This document shows, piece after piece, positions 34,556 to 46,285 of a stretch of DNA of 64,000 bases. The first letter of the stretch is position 1, and the number at the start of each line of letters is the position of its first letter. The stretch is from Microthyrium microscopicum. Taxonomy: Eukaryota > Ascomycota > Dothideomycetes > Microthyriales > Microthyriaceae. The notes beneath the pieces were generated by a model. That model was not told the origin of the DNA. It made no database searches and was given only the letters and a program-made list of their open reading frames with translations. The DNA lies in NCBI GenBank assembly GCA_010405405.1, contig MU004230.1, positions 1,261,744 to 1,325,743 of the forward strand. The letters run 5' to 3'. A program made the translations under genes and the position numbers.

Positions 34556-36361
34556 TTAGAAAGTTGTTTGTGCCAACCGACTTGCAGCATTACGTGCGTC
34601 GACGCGATCCTCATCGTCATCCTCCACCAGCCCTTTCAGACCCGACTTGCTCGACGACCGCTCGCGGCCTAGCGTCTCCTCCATGTCTGGCTCCTCAGGC
34701 ACAGGGAGACCGGCAAGGTTTCCACTTTCCACCCGCCTCACTCCATCGGGTCGCCGCTGGACTCCAGACCAAGCATCGCCCTTTGGTCCTTGGGAACTAG
34801 CAAGCGAAGATCTTCTAATCTTTGGATGATGTTCTCGTCCAAGACGGCTCAAGCCACCGCTGGTATCAATGTTACGGATATCAGGTCGGACACTCTCCAA
34901 CGTGGCCAAAACGCGTCGTTCGGCCTCGATTTGACGGATCACATATTCCCGGATACTGCTTCTCATCATAATACAGGTACGATCGAACCAGCGTCGTTGC
35001 TCTCCAATGAGATTCTTGGTTACTGCTTGCGTCTTCTTGTCAAGATCTTCCTCTGTTCGTTTGGCTTCTTCCAAAGCGGCTATAGCATCATCCACTTTGT
35101 CACGTTTAACGCTGCTGGAGCTTCGAAGGCGCTCAGCGGATGCCAGTTTAGTGCGAGTGCTAGCTCTCGCGGTTATGAGATCGCGCATTAGGATTTGTCG
35201 ATTGGTGAGAGTTTCTTTAACAACAAAAGCGTCGCTGCTGTGGTACTGAAGAGGATCTGAAAGGGAAGACGCCTCGAATGTGCCTTGCGCCAGGTGAAAA
35301 TCGCCCACGGCTCTGATAGTCGCTCCAAGTTTTCGATATGCTATTGCCAGTCCTGGGTGCTTCTCTTGTGGTGACATCTGGGAAAGGGTCACCCCCATTT
35401 GAGACTCGGCCAGACCAAGACCTATCCAAGTTAGTGTGAACCTATATGATGAGTTCAAGGTAATGCTTACTACGCCTGCTCTTCACTACCTTGTCAACCT
35501 TTTGTCCTGCGTCCATAGTTCCCAGGTAAAATCGCTTGACAATCGGCCGAGCGTCTGCAAGCTCTATAGTCTCATCTGGGGGCGGTGCGAATTGTTTAAT
35601 GACTTTTCTTCTCATGCCAGTTGCTGGTTGTTTACGTCGTACAACTGGACTATATCCAAAGTCGCTTTCTACAAACAGTTGAGTTTCTTCGTCTCGTATC
35701 AATATTTCGTTGGCGCAAACAATATTGAGCCATCGTTGCATATTGTTCTTGACTTTGGTTTCATCTTCTTCAGTTCCTGCGCCAGCCGCTGTTGCTGAAG
35801 CCGGTACCGCCGGAACTAGAGCTTCTGGGTTCGCGGACATGAGATGCTCAGCATATTTTGTAAATTCGCTATGCGTTCTTCGCACATCGCGATATTGTGT
35901 AGTTCGATATTTGGGAAGGTTTGTCTGTGAAGCATGATTTAGTAAAGCTCTACACGGGCTCAGCACAATTGAAGCCATACATAGACGTCAAACTTGAGAA
36001 TTGGATCCTTTCGCCCATTTCGTTCCAAGCCTGTCACCTTGGCTTGAAGACGATATTGAGGACGTTCTTGTCGTTGTCGCTTAGCTGAAGCTTGTGTTGG
36101 GGCTGGAGCACTTTGAACTCTAGGCTCCTGTGGATGCGGGGCGTCCTGCTCTGAAGAGTCGGGAATATGATGACTGTCTTGCGTTGGGGATGCGAATGGC
36201 CTTTCATCATCTAATTGGGAGTGATCAAGCTCAGGCGATTCTTGAGCAGGTGGAAAAGAAGGCGAAACAGCTGCAGCGGCCGCAAAAGTCGTATGATTAG
36301 GTTGTGGAGAGGTTGCCCATGGTGAAGCCTCTGGGTGGTCGTCAGCGCCAGAGAAATTCAT
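34556..36361 (-). CDS. vps17: Vps17, retromer-associated sorting nexin (PX-BAR)
   Basis: Three exons, 36361-35981, 35924-35471 and 35421-34556, encode 566 residues. The N-terminal 100 residues are disordered, rich in Pro, Ser, Gln and Ala. A PX domain follows (about 105-235), including LKFDVYTNLPKYRTTQYRDV and EFTKYAEHL, then a BAR-type coiled helical domain (about 270-480). It contains LSQMSPQEKHPGLAIAYRKL, IAALEEAKRTEEDLDKK and RSSIREYVIRQIEAERRVL. The tail is charged. Vps17 pairs with Vps5 on endosomes for recycling to the Golgi. The PX domain lacks the full basic lipid-binding motif, as usual for Vps17. Introns are 56 and 49 nt. Confidence 0.9.
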
Positions 36362-36683
36362 GGCAGTATATTAACGGAAATGCTTGTTATATGGCAACGA
36401 TAGCAAAGCAAAGAGAAGGACGTCAGCGAGACGTTGGTGGTAGTAGCACTTAGTAGTAGTTGGATAGGTAGGCTTCGCTTGGATTGAAGCTTGGAGCTTT
36501 GGAAGGCGCAGATAGGTCAGTGCGATCATGCCTTCCCAATCCGGTCAAGCGCTTGATCAATCCTTCGACTTGACCTTCGTCTACTAAAGACTCTCGAAAG
36601 ACCGTAAATCGCCTACTTCTTCTCATTCATGTTTGTTGGCACCTCGTTTTCATTCTGTCCTTCTTACTGCATAGCTTCAGGGG
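36362..36683. promoter_or_regulatory. Divergent promoter of vps17 and mef2
   Basis: The 322 bp separate two divergent start codons. The mef2 side ends with an upstream ATG at 36629 in another frame that overlaps the mef2 start. No classical motif is clear. Confidence 0.5.
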
Positions 36684-39344
36684 ATGCGTTTGGCGAGGTC
36701 TTTGGCACTGACAAGTCCGCGTCTTTTGCGACCACAACTTTTTTCCATCAAGACCTATCCAAGATGTTTTCATCAGTCGAAGAAGCTAAGAGCTGGGAAT
36801 CTTATCGGAGCAGACAATGTCTCTAAGACCCGGAATATAGGCATCATTGCTCATATTGATGCAGGAAAGACAACCACGACGGAGCGCATGCTCTATTATA
36901 GCGGCTATACAACAAGAATTGGAGATGTCGACGATGGCTCTACAGTGACAGACTTTCTTCCGGCTGAAAGAGCAAGGGGGATTACGATTCAATCTGCTGC
37001 TATCACCTTGCACTGGCCCCCAAAGTCATCAACATCCTCAGAAAAGGTCTTACCAGGACAGCCATTGTCTTCAATTTCCCACGATATCAATTTGATCGAT
37101 ACGCCAGGTCACGCAGACTTCACCTTTGAGGTACTTAGATCACTGCGCGTACTTGATGGAGCTGTTTGTATCCTAGATGGTGTCGCTGGCGTAGAAGCCC
37201 AGACGGAAATTGTCTGGTCACAAGCCAGTAATTATGGAATTCCAAAGTTGATCTACATCAACAAACTGGATCGGACTGGTGCCGAGTTCTCCAGAACTGT
37301 TCAAGAGATTGCTTTGAAACTTCGAGTATGGCCCGCTGTATGTCACATTCCTTGGTGGCAGGGTTCAAACCGACAGTTTTGTGGGATTGGAGACGCAATC
37401 AACCTGAGAGCACTTGAATGGGAAGAAGGGAGTGATGGTCGATCAATCAAAGTAAAGACTTTGGCCGAACTCCAAGAGTCCGATGCTGTATTCGCAACAG
37501 AAATTACCAAAGCCCGCATAGCTCTGGTAGAACTGCTGAGTGAACATGACGACATCATGGTGGAACAGTTTCTGGAAAACGATGAAAATCATCTGGCCAT
37601 TGCTCCACTTGCACTCATCGAGTCACTCCGGCGGTGCACTCTGCAACAACCACAGGCCGTCGCCCCTGTGTTTGCTGGAGCCAGCTTCAGGAATATAGGC
37701 ATACAGCCATTAATGGATTCAGTGGTAGACATGTTACCATCCCCTTCTGAAACCAGCGACTCCGATATCTCAATGAGTGGGATCCAAACCAAGCTCCGTC
37801 CATTTTTGGAGGGCAAAGTTCAACTACAGTCTTCGTTATCGAGTAGACGAGCAGCAACTAAAATCTCCCTTACAAACATTCAAGCATGTGCTTTGGCATT
37901 CAAAGTAGTCAACGACGCCAAGCGCGGAGTTCTTGTGTACGTTCGCGTCTACTCTGGTGCTCTACAGCAAGGCTCGGCGTTGTTTAACACAACTCTGGGC
38001 GTTGGAGAGCGTGCATACAAGCTAATGAGGATGTATGCGTCCGATGCTGTTGACCTCAAAGAAATTGAAGCTGGCCATATTGGTGTTATAGCGGGTCTGA
38101 AACATACGCGAACTGGAGACACCTTAATTTGCTACTCTGGAATGAACTCCAAGACGGGCCCTCCAGCTCCGGTCAACAGCCTGCAACTGAAACCGATTAC
38201 AATTCCTCCGCCAGTATTTTTCGCCAGCATTGAACCGCAGAGTCTCGCTGAAGAGAAAGCGGTAAGCAATGCTTTGGATATTCTGCTCCGTGAAGATCCT
38301 AGTCTCCATGTTTCTACTGACCCCGAGTCTGGCCAAACACATCTTTCTGGGATGGGTGAACTGCATCTTGAAATAGCTTGCGATCGATTGATTAAAGATT
38401 TCAAAGCCAAGGCAACGGTCGGGAAGATCGAAATTGGCTATCGAGAGACTATCACGGAGTCATCTGGTGAAAGCAGGATTACCATCGATCGCGAGATTGG
38501 TGGCAAAGCAACACACGCAGTGAGTGTGTCGTCTGTTGAACCACGAGATGTGAACGACAGAGTCGATCAAATGCACATCTCTCAGGAGGACGATACTACA
38601 ACCATTCTCCTACAAGACAATAACATCCTAACGGTTCACCATCCCGCATTTGACTCCTCAGGGTCTGCCATCAATGCGCAAGACGCGTCCTTGCCACCGG
38701 GACTGAGCTTTAAATCTATTCTTGTCGCTATTCAAGCTGGTGTAGCCGCTGCATTGGCTCGCGGGCCGAAATATGCACTCCCAGTACATTCTGCAAATGT
38801 GAATATGCAGTTATCGCCCAAGGATCACATTTCCACAGACACCACCACGGGGGCCATTGCATTGGCCTCCAGAAAATCAGTTCAGGCGGCATTGAAAGCT
38901 GCGTGTGATAAACGGGACTCGACCCTTCTGGAGCCGGTAATGCTTGCAACCATCACCGTACACGAAGGCGATCTAGGGTCTGTGGTTCACGATATTACAG
39001 CAGCACGGGGTGGTCAGGTACTGTCTTTAGGGGAAGATGACGCGGCAATGTCTACCACTGGTGAAAGACTAGACCAAAGGGAAGAGTGCGTCATTGATCT
39101 AAAAAAAGTATACACGCCCCCGGACCCGTTCACTTCAGGCGCGGCTCAAATTTCCTCTGATAATGCTGCCCAAATAAGACGCCAAATTATAGCCAGGGTT
39201 CCTCTCAAAGAGATGGTTGGGTACCTGAAACACCTCAGAAGCTTGACGGGCGGAAGGGGCACGTTTTTGATGCAGGTCGACCGGTTTGAGCCAGTTCGCG
39301 GCCAACGGTTGAAGAAAACTGTCAACGAAATCCGGGGTTTGTAA
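36684..39344 (+). CDS. mef2: Mitochondrial elongation factor G2 / ribosome-releasing factor 2
   Basis: A single-exon gene of 886 residues. The N-terminus (MRLARSLALTSPRLLRPQLF) is a typical mitochondrial presequence. The GTPase motifs are all present: AHIDAGKT (56-63), RGIT (98-101), DTPGH (139-143) and NKLD (193-196), followed by domain II (ALAFKVVNDAKRGVLVYVRV), domain III (SGMGELHLEI) and domains IV-V, ending GQRLKKTVNEIRGL. The overall form fits Mef2/EF-G2, which works with the recycling factor to split mitochondrial ribosomes after termination, rather than the translocase Mef1. An Ala/Ser-rich segment between domains is longer than in bacterial EF-G. The ATG at 36684 has G at -3. Confidence 0.9.
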   Translation: MRLARSLALTSPRLLRPQLFSIKTYPRCFHQSKKLRAGNLIGADNVSKTRNIGIIAHIDAGKTTTTERMLYYSGYTTRIGDVDDGSTVTDFLPAERARGITIQSAAITLHWPPKSSTSSEKVLPGQPLSSISHDINLIDTPGHADFTFEVLRSLRVLDGAVCILDGVAGVEAQTEIVWSQASNYGIPKLIYINKLDRTGAEFSRTVQEIALKLRVWPAVCHIPWWQGSNRQFCGIGDAINLRALEWEEGSDGRSIKVKTLAELQESDAVFATEITKARIALVELLSEHDDIMVEQFLENDENHLAIAPLALIESLRRCTLQQPQAVAPVFAGASFRNIGIQPLMDSVVDMLPSPSETSDSDISMSGIQTKLRPFLEGKVQLQSSLSSRRAATKISLTNIQACALAFKVVNDAKRGVLVYVRVYSGALQQGSALFNTTLGVGERAYKLMRMYASDAVDLKEIEAGHIGVIAGLKHTRTGDTLICYSGMNSKTGPPAPVNSLQLKPITIPPPVFFASIEPQSLAEEKAVSNALDILLREDPSLHVSTDPESGQTHLSGMGELHLEIACDRLIKDFKAKATVGKIEIGYRETITESSGESRITIDREIGGKATHAVSVSSVEPRDVNDRVDQMHISQEDDTTTILLQDNNILTVHHPAFDSSGSAINAQDASLPPGLSFKSILVAIQAGVAAALARGPKYALPVHSANVNMQLSPKDHISTDTTTGAIALASRKSVQAALKAACDKRDSTLLEPVMLATITVHEGDLGSVVHDITAARGGQVLSLGEDDAAMSTTGERLDQREECVIDLKKVYTPPDPFTSGAAQISSDNAAQIRRQIIARVPLKEMVGYLKHLRSLTGGRGTFLMQVDRFEPVRGQRLKKTVNEIRGL

Positions 39345-40281
39345 AGAATTGAGAGACATCGAATGCAAATGTTTCGTTTCTCTTTCCGCCATCTACGGAT
39401 ATAACCAACCTGAGATCCATTTTTATCCAACTGAACGCGCACTTTTTAATCTATGGAATACTTCTAGAAGTTGCTATTTCTGGCCGACTCTGCAACTTCT
39501 ACGGAACATTTTGCCAACTCACTATGATGCCACATTATGCAGAATTACCTGGACAACTTGAAGGCCGTATCCAATGCCCTGTTCTGATTCTGGGGTTTAT
39601 TTTTATCAACTGTTCAATCTTGTTGTATCACCACAATTTCCTTTACCCAACGGCCAGCGGCCGCAATCATGGGACTGTACCACAAAATTGAGAAGGATAT
39701 AGGATTCGTTATCAAGATCAATATTTCAGTTATCTCATTAAAGGGTCTACCCCGACCCGTCACATGGTGAGACATTCAGTGGTGATAAGGAACAGGCGGG
39801 TTATACAAGCTCGAGCAAGCAGCTCTTCCAAGCTTCAGATCTTCAATTGATCCAAAGCACATTTGTAAGAGTACCCCAAGCTGTTGTGGCCAATAGACTT
39901 GTGGCAACAATATAGCTTAAAGGACAAATCCACCCACCCCTGCTGGCCACAAAGATGCCAAGGCCCTGTCTTATGGAAACATCCGAGATGCAGGAGACTT
40001 TATGGATGTGGCTGGCAGCCAGCAGACCCATCAAACGACGGATCGTCCCTATCGACGTTTTCACGCCGAGGCGTGCAATATATGCTCTGGAGCTTTGCCT
40101 CACAGTCCAGCGTTGATTCTTGAACATCATGTCTATCATGTCTATCATACGATCCTTGAAGAGGTCGAAGATCTGGACTTACCACGATCAATCATTTCAA
40201 TCCGGTAACTAAAGTTCTAGACGGACGTCGATGCTAGCCTATTCAAGTCTTAAGATGTACTTTATAGGAGCTTAAAGTGAG
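39345..40281. other. Intergenic
   Basis: The 3' flank of mef2 and further sequence up to the MITE-like element. The frame on the minus strand at 39843-40148 is not supported. No RNA gene seen. Confidence 0.4.
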
Positions 40282-40283
40282 TA

Positions 40284-40318
40284 CCGTTTTCTTCCTTTCA
40301 ATTGACGCATTCTAGCGC
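40284..40318 (+). repeat. Left terminal inverted repeat
   Basis: 35 bp, perfect complement of 40476-40510, flanked on its outer side by TA. Confidence 0.9.
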
Positions 40319-40475
40319 CGGATTTTACGGTGATGGAAGCTTTTAGGCCTGCGCCAAAAGGGGCAAAAGGGGGTATCTAAGCTCTTTAAAGGGACAACTT
40401 AAGAGACTTTGTAGCGAGTTGTTTATAAAAGTAGGGGTACGAAAGCCAAATAAGCCACCAATTCGGTCAAGCCCC

Positions 40476-40510
40476 GCGCTAGAATGCGTCAATTGAAAGG
40501 AAGAAAACGG
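40476..40510 (-). repeat. Right terminal inverted repeat
   Basis: 35 bp, perfect complement of 40284-40318, flanked on its outer side by TA. Confidence 0.9.
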
Positions 40511-40512
40511 TA

Positions 40513-40975
40513 GGCTCCATGCATCAGCAATGCATAGGACAACAAGAAGGCAATGCAGCCCTGGTCTATCCCGCCACTGCTCAATTCCCGGTCCAGTTCC
40601 TATTTCTCTCATTCTTACAGGTTCTTATTGCTAGTAAAGTTGAAATCGCACGGACGCTGCATACTTAATATCTTACGCAGTGGTAGCTGCACTCACAGCC
40701 CATGCCCTGAATGGAGCTCAGTGCACTGATATCATACAACAATATGGACGGGTTGGCGCAATTGCAAGAAGCCAGCATGTTCCAGTATCATAACATGAAG
40801 TATAGTGTCTTGTCCGGGGCATACACTTGAGCTCTTTATAATTCGGATCGGATCCGCTCCAAGATCGGTATCTCGAATCAGTATCAAAATCACCACCACA
40901 ATATTACACTCTTTTCAAAAATATCCTTCACGTACAACTTAACCTATTGTCCTGGTTTGCTTTCGGATTGAAGAG
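40513..40975. promoter_or_regulatory. Promoter and leader of the OPT transporter gene
   Basis: Between the MITE-like element and the transporter ATG. A TATA-like CTCTTTATAATT lies near 40830. The final 80 bp are A/C/T-rich, as in many fungal leaders. Confidence 0.4.
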
Positions 40976-43455
40976 ATGTCTAGCCGCAAAGCACCCGGTG
41001 ACAAGGGCGGCGGCGCGATTGAATTGATCGAATATGCTGAAGGCAAAGGATCAGATAGCCTAAGCGATGCTGAGAAACTAGAGACCGAATCTCGAACACT
41101 TTCACATGATGACGATAAAACTTACAACAAGCCACCAGATACCGCAAGAGATCTCGTATCTGAAGTCTTGATGGTTGACGACGACCCATCACTCAACCCC
41201 TGGACATTTCGAACATGGTTTGTTGGAATTGGCATTTCAGTATTTGCCTCTATCATCACATCGATAAACACATTCAAACCTCAAGCAGTACATATTCACA
41301 CAGTCTTTGTGGTCGTTATCGCGTACCTCATGGGTCTCGCTCTTGCTGTCATCTTGCCATCCAGAGGCAGAATTGGAAAGATACTAAATCCCGGACCATT
41401 CCACAAGAAAGAACATGCCGCCATCATCGTTATGGTTGCGGCAGCGTCAAGTACACCAGAGGCCATGCACGTTGTCGCTGTTCAACGGCTGTTCTATGAC
41501 ATCGAAATTAGCCCACCAATTGCATTCTTTCTCATCCTGTCAACTCAAATGCTTGGATTTGGAGTGGCTGGATTACTTCGAAAAACTCTGGTCTATCCAG
41601 CGAAGATGCTCTACCCGGCCAATCTACCAACTGCATCCCTTTTGGAAAACCTCCATCGGGATCGTGCCGCTACCGCAAAACGAATGAGAATATTCTATAT
41701 CTCATGCGGTACTCTGTTTGTCTGGCAACTATTCCCGCAGTACATCATGCCACTGTTAGCCGGTATCTCTATCTTCTGTTTAACGAATCAGAAGAGTTTG
41801 TTTGTAACCAACCTGTTTGGTGGGTCCATGGCGAACGAAGGTCTTGGTGTCTTGAGTATATCACTTGACTGGACGATGATAAGTAAGTTGAGCTGCCAAA
41901 AGCGAATGCCGATCTGTACTAACCAAGGAAAATAGACTCTGGAGGAAGTCCACTGTGGATGCCTTTCCAAACTCAAGTCAACACCATGTTGGGTTATATA
42001 TTGTCCATCGGTATTTTCATGGGACTGTTCTATTCTAACGCCTGGAATGCGCGCAAGTTTCCCTTTTTGTCACCACTCATGTTCTCAGACAAATCTACAC
42101 CGACCAAATATGTCGTCTATAACCAAACCGCAATCCTCGACAAGAACTATCGGGTTCAAGAACATTTGCTCAACGTCCAAGGCCTACCCAATCTGACATC
42201 ATCCCACGCATTCGCAATGAGCATCCGTAACATTGGAATCACAGCTTCCGTGGCACATATGATGCTCTGGCACTGGGAAGACATCAAGTCAGCTTTCGCA
42301 TTTCTCAGCGCATCATCGTTTGCGACATTACTCAAGCCTAAGCAATGGAATTTGAAGTTCTGGCAACACAAGCCGACTAAGCTCACCCGCGAGGAAGCTG
42401 ATGCTATATGTCCCCATTATGGTCTAATGCAGGCATACGATGAAGTACCTGGTTGGTGGTTTGGCCTAATCTGGGTCTTCTCAGTGGTAGTTGGCTTAAC
42501 AACCAGTACCATTGCAGGATCTACTCTTCCTTGGTGGGCCTTTTTCGTTGCCATTGCTGTCTCCGCGGCGTCTTTGACCTTCTTTGCTGCACTCACAGCA
42601 ATGTACGGTTTCAGTCTTATGGTCCAACCTATCATTCAAGCCCTGGGAGGTGTCCTCGTACCTCAAAAGCCCATTGCCAATCTTTACTTTTCAACCTTTG
42701 GGTTCAATTCTCTTTACCAGGCGAAGCTCATGCTGGTCAGTAATCTCATGTCATTAAGAGGGCCTTAACTAACTCCTTCGCAGAAAGATCTTAAGTTGGG
42801 TCAATACGTCCATTTACCACCTCGTTGCACCTTTGTCATGCAGATCTTTGGTACTGTCATTGGCTGTCTGTGCTCATACCTCATGATGATGAAAATCACT
42901 ACCGAAAAGCGGGATATCCTTCTCGCAATCCAGGGTACCAACGTCTGGTCCGGTCAAATGCTTCAATCCGCCAACTCCGCAGCTATCGGCTGGGGTGGCT
43001 TGGGTGCAAAAATGTACTCGCCAGTGGGAAAATATCCTTTCGTTTCAATTGCGTTCTTCGTTGGCATGGTAGCACCACTTCCATTCTGGCTCATCCATAA
43101 AGTTGCCCCGAAGCTACGCCTCGATTACTGGAACACTGCCATTATCACCTCTGCCATGGCCATCCTTGATCACGGCACACACTCCGCTCTCCTTGTTCAT
43201 TACGCCACAGGATTCTTCTCTCAGCTCTATCTCCGCAAGTATCGTACCAATTGGTTCATCAAATACAACTACGTCTTATCCGCCGGTCTCGATGGAGGCG
43301 CTGCTTTCATCAGCTTCCTCTTGACATTCACCGTTTTCGGAGCTGGCGGCAAAGTTGTACCATTCCCACCATACTGGGGTAACAATTTCCAGAAAGGAAA
43401 CTACGATTACTGCATGAAAGATCCCGGTTTGGGATCACACAAGAAGGCACATTAA
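40976..43455 (+). CDS. Oligopeptide transporter, OPT family
   Basis: Three exons, 40976-41882, 41936-42735 and 42784-43455, encode 792 residues. The first 75 residues are acidic and cytosolic. Then come many membrane segments, starting WFVGIGISVFASIITSINTF and ending SFLLTFTVFGAGGK. Family marks are SGGSPLWMPFQTQVN (spanning the first junction), LKLGQYVHLPPRCTF (the LGxYxxxPPR motif), the ILDHGTH loop, and the ending VVPFPPYWGNN. OPT proteins are proton-coupled importers of tetra- and pentapeptides, glutathione or metal chelates; the substrate cannot be read from sequence. Both introns (53 and 48 nt) have CTAAC branches. The neighbours give no hint of the substrate. Confidence 0.92.
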
Positions 43456-44457
43456 ACACCTGTTTGATACTTAGCGCGGCGCCATTCTGATTCTTTATTT
43501 AATTGTTTCGCATTACCATATACCACACATCACGGCGGAGTTTTGGGCATCACTTGGTGCTGGCATTCTGTATTTAGAGCGACGAGTTATTGGTTTAGAT
43601 AGACAGCAGATCTGAAATCATGGTCCCATGGAGGCGAAAGTCGATTTGTATATGATACAACTTCTAGGGTTGGGGGTCCAATAAAATGATCTACAAAGAC
43701 GCTCGTCCGATTATATCGATTGTGATAAGATTAGTCTAGGATACATGGCCAAATTTGGGCCGGAGTCACCGGATAGCTCACGGCTTTGTATAATAGATTA
43801 GATCGCTTCTTGATCTTGCAAGACTGCTTACGCGGCTGGAGTGCCGAGACTTTTATACTCACTCCGGGGTTGGTGCGTAGGTCAGTGTACATATTCGTTT
43901 AATGCATGTACCATGAGAGCCTCAGCTCATTCTGGGTTTCAAGGATTCTCAATGGGGATTTGTAAAAGCATTTCGAGAGCGTTTTGAATCTCTACCTTGC
44001 AACAAAACCTGCTCTCAGGAGCGAAGGCTAGCATTTGATAGAAAGCAGCATTCTTGAGTGAATGCTGGAGTCGTATGTTATGGCTGCGAAGTGGAATCAT
44101 GCTATGACTTACAATATCTATTAGCATGTTTCCGTTCATCCCCTACAAGACGGTGCTACTTGTATTTCGCCTTTTCTGCAACTTCCTCTTCGTCAAGTTT
44201 GTAGGCTCCTTCTAGTCCTCCACTTGATATTCGAAAACCTTGTAATGTTCAATACCTTCATTTGCTATGGAGGTCATATTTATTTAAAAAATCTATAAAG
44301 CGTGAAATGAAACGAATATATGCGTCACTATTACCGATCATAGTAGACAACGAATCTGAACATAGCCCGCTGGATGAGTTCCGATTCTTAGGTACGCATA
44401 TGAGACTGCTAACAATAACTTGATTGGTGGCCAATGGGTGAGGTTCCCCTTTTGCCT
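43456..44457. other. Convergent intergenic spacer
   Basis: About 1 kb between the 3' ends of the transporter gene and the F-box gene. No frame with coding support, no repeat seen. Confidence 0.45.
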
Positions 44458-45744
44458 TCAGGCGGCTTCGTACAGGTCTTGCAGATTCTTAGGTAAACGG
44501 TCTTGTTGTTTCCATCTCTTAGACTCCTGGTGTAGAGCTTCATACTCCGGAGAAGGGAAGCAGCTATACTTTCCATAATCGATGTATCGAGTGAAGACTC
44601 TGACATGAGAATTCTGGTCGCCTGTCACAGCATCGACGTCCTTCGTCAGCATGTCCTTCATCTTTGGACTCATGGTCTCCATAGGTGCTGTTTGGAAAGT
44701 CATTTCACAAGGACAGCATGGACACCGATAAAGTCCGCTTGAAAGCGGCAGCTTGGCGATTTGCTGATACTCGCTTTCGTTGCGATGACTGCTGATACGA
44801 TCGTTGTAGCCGTCATACTTATGACCTGTCATTTCAGCAGCCGCTTCGCGCAAGGCGGTACTCTGGAGGATGCAGGTCAAGCCATGGACAAAATCTCCTC
44901 CAATATCCAAGTCGCGACGCACTGCCATGAGTTCGGCAAGGTCGGCTGACGTGATGGTGTTTTCGCCAGGCTTATGGAGACTGTATGCCTCCATTTTGAT
45001 GAGGAGATGATCTTGGACCATCTTTGCGCTGCGGATCTGGGCCCAGCCATTGATCTTCTGTGGATTGTCCTCGGGCCGGCAGTCAATTGCAGTGGCTGGT
45101 TGACCAAAGCTGGGACCATACTTGTTTGCTCTCAGCATGAGAAATGCATCTTTCCACCACAGGGTCCGGCTCCAGGTGCAATACATGCCTGGTTGGCGAT
45201 GCCAATGACGGTCAACATAGGGCATGAAATTTTGACATTTCGGGTGGCTGGGAACGGTCCTACTCGGGCGGTCATAGTTGTTGGCGTGAATATCGAAAGA
45301 ATCAGCTTCCGCCCGCTGGAGGACATTAGCATTTGAGTTGTAATCATACCTACTGTTGGGGTTTTTGACTTACCTTGGACAACTCACGACCACGGTTGCG
45401 CGGATGATAGCTATGACACTTATGGCAGAGTATCATATCTGGAAGAGAGCCATCGAAATGAAATAGAAATCTTAGGTGGTTTTTGCGGTCCTCGGACGAC
45501 ATGGACGTTTTAAGCTTGACGAATGGTTCCGGACCGACATAGAGAAACATCCATTTCGACGTGCAGCCAAGCATCACTTCATCGCAAGTATCGAGATAAG
45601 AGGTTACTGCATTCACTTTTAGCTGAAGGCAGCAATAGAAGTAACAGTCTTTCTATGACGACTGCAAGATTTAATGCTTTGAGGGAGTATCTTACTCTCT
45701 TGCAAAAGCTCCAGTGGAAGCTGGCCGATGTAACAACAGGACAT
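44458..45744 (-). CDS. F-box-like protein
   Basis: Three exons, 45744-45696, 45615-45374 and 45315-44458, encode 382 residues. The start MSCCYIGQLPLELLQE, spliced onto SYLDTCDEVMLGCTSKWM, reads as an F-box, the Skp1-binding motif of SCF ubiquitin ligases. Next comes a pattern common in fungal F-box proteins (LPDMILCHKCHSYHPRNRGR), then a Trp- and Cys-rich C-terminal region (QPGMYCTWSRTLWWKDAFLM, YRCPCCPCEMTF) without known repeats. The first acceptor is chosen by frame (AAAAG before 45615) and is the weakest junction. The substrate is unknown. The gene is divergent from ncs6. Confidence 0.7.
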
Positions 45745-46285
45745 GACTGTTCCCTCGAAGGTAGATGCTTTTTGAAGGCGACGGTATTAATCGGACGTAA
45801 AAAGCGGTAGACAAAGGTCGAGATAGGCGTTATGACGGGCAATAAGATGAGGCTGGTGCATAAAGAACATTAGACAGTAAGTCAAAGCGTGACTGGTGTT
45901 GAGCCAGAAGTTGTCAAATCGACTTTGTTAGCGAACGCATAGGTACAGCTGATTTCGCAACATGGAGTAGGTACAGTGATATTGAGTACTAGTAGTACTA
46001 GAGGTACTAAGTGATGTGGCCACAAAACATTTTTATGGTACAGCGGTACTACTTGTCACTGGAGTACCGCACCGGCTGTTGAGGCTCGGCGCCTCACTAA
46101 ATTAGGTACTGTGTCGGACATCTATCGAGCTTTTCAAAGGAGCCTACAATCTTCCATAGACACAACTACGAAGTTGATCAATGACAGAAAATCTGGTTGA
46201 TTCAGGAAGTAGATGAAGTTGCGAAGCACTTACTCTAAAAAGTGCATCTCTGACTCCATTCCCCGCACATCCAATATTTTCCATC
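45745..46285. promoter_or_regulatory. Divergent promoter of the F-box gene and ncs6
   Basis: The 541 bp lie between two divergent starts. Between 45985 and 46110 the tetramer GTAC or the word GTACT recurs many times (AGTACTAGTAGTACTAG and neighbours), making small overlapping palindromes. No gene is seen. Confidence 0.5.

Larger units (their letters stand above)
40282..40512. mobile_element. MITE-like element with 35-bp perfect terminal inverted repeats
   Basis: The left end (40284-40318, beginning CCGTTTTCTTCCTTT) and the right end (40476-40510) are exact reverse complements over 35 bp. Each outer end abuts a TA (40282-40283 and 40511-40512), as expected for the target-site duplication of Tc1/mariner/pogo-type DNA transposons. 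The 157-bp middle has no open frame, so the element would be non-autonomous. It lacks the CpA depletion seen in the RIP islands. It lies about 460 bp upstream of the OPT transporter start. Confidence 0.8.

Noticed and set aside
39843-40148. 101-codon minus-strand frame with a helix-turn-helix-like look
   Set aside because: No transposase or DNA-binding motif can be defended, and the sequence is not repeated in the window.
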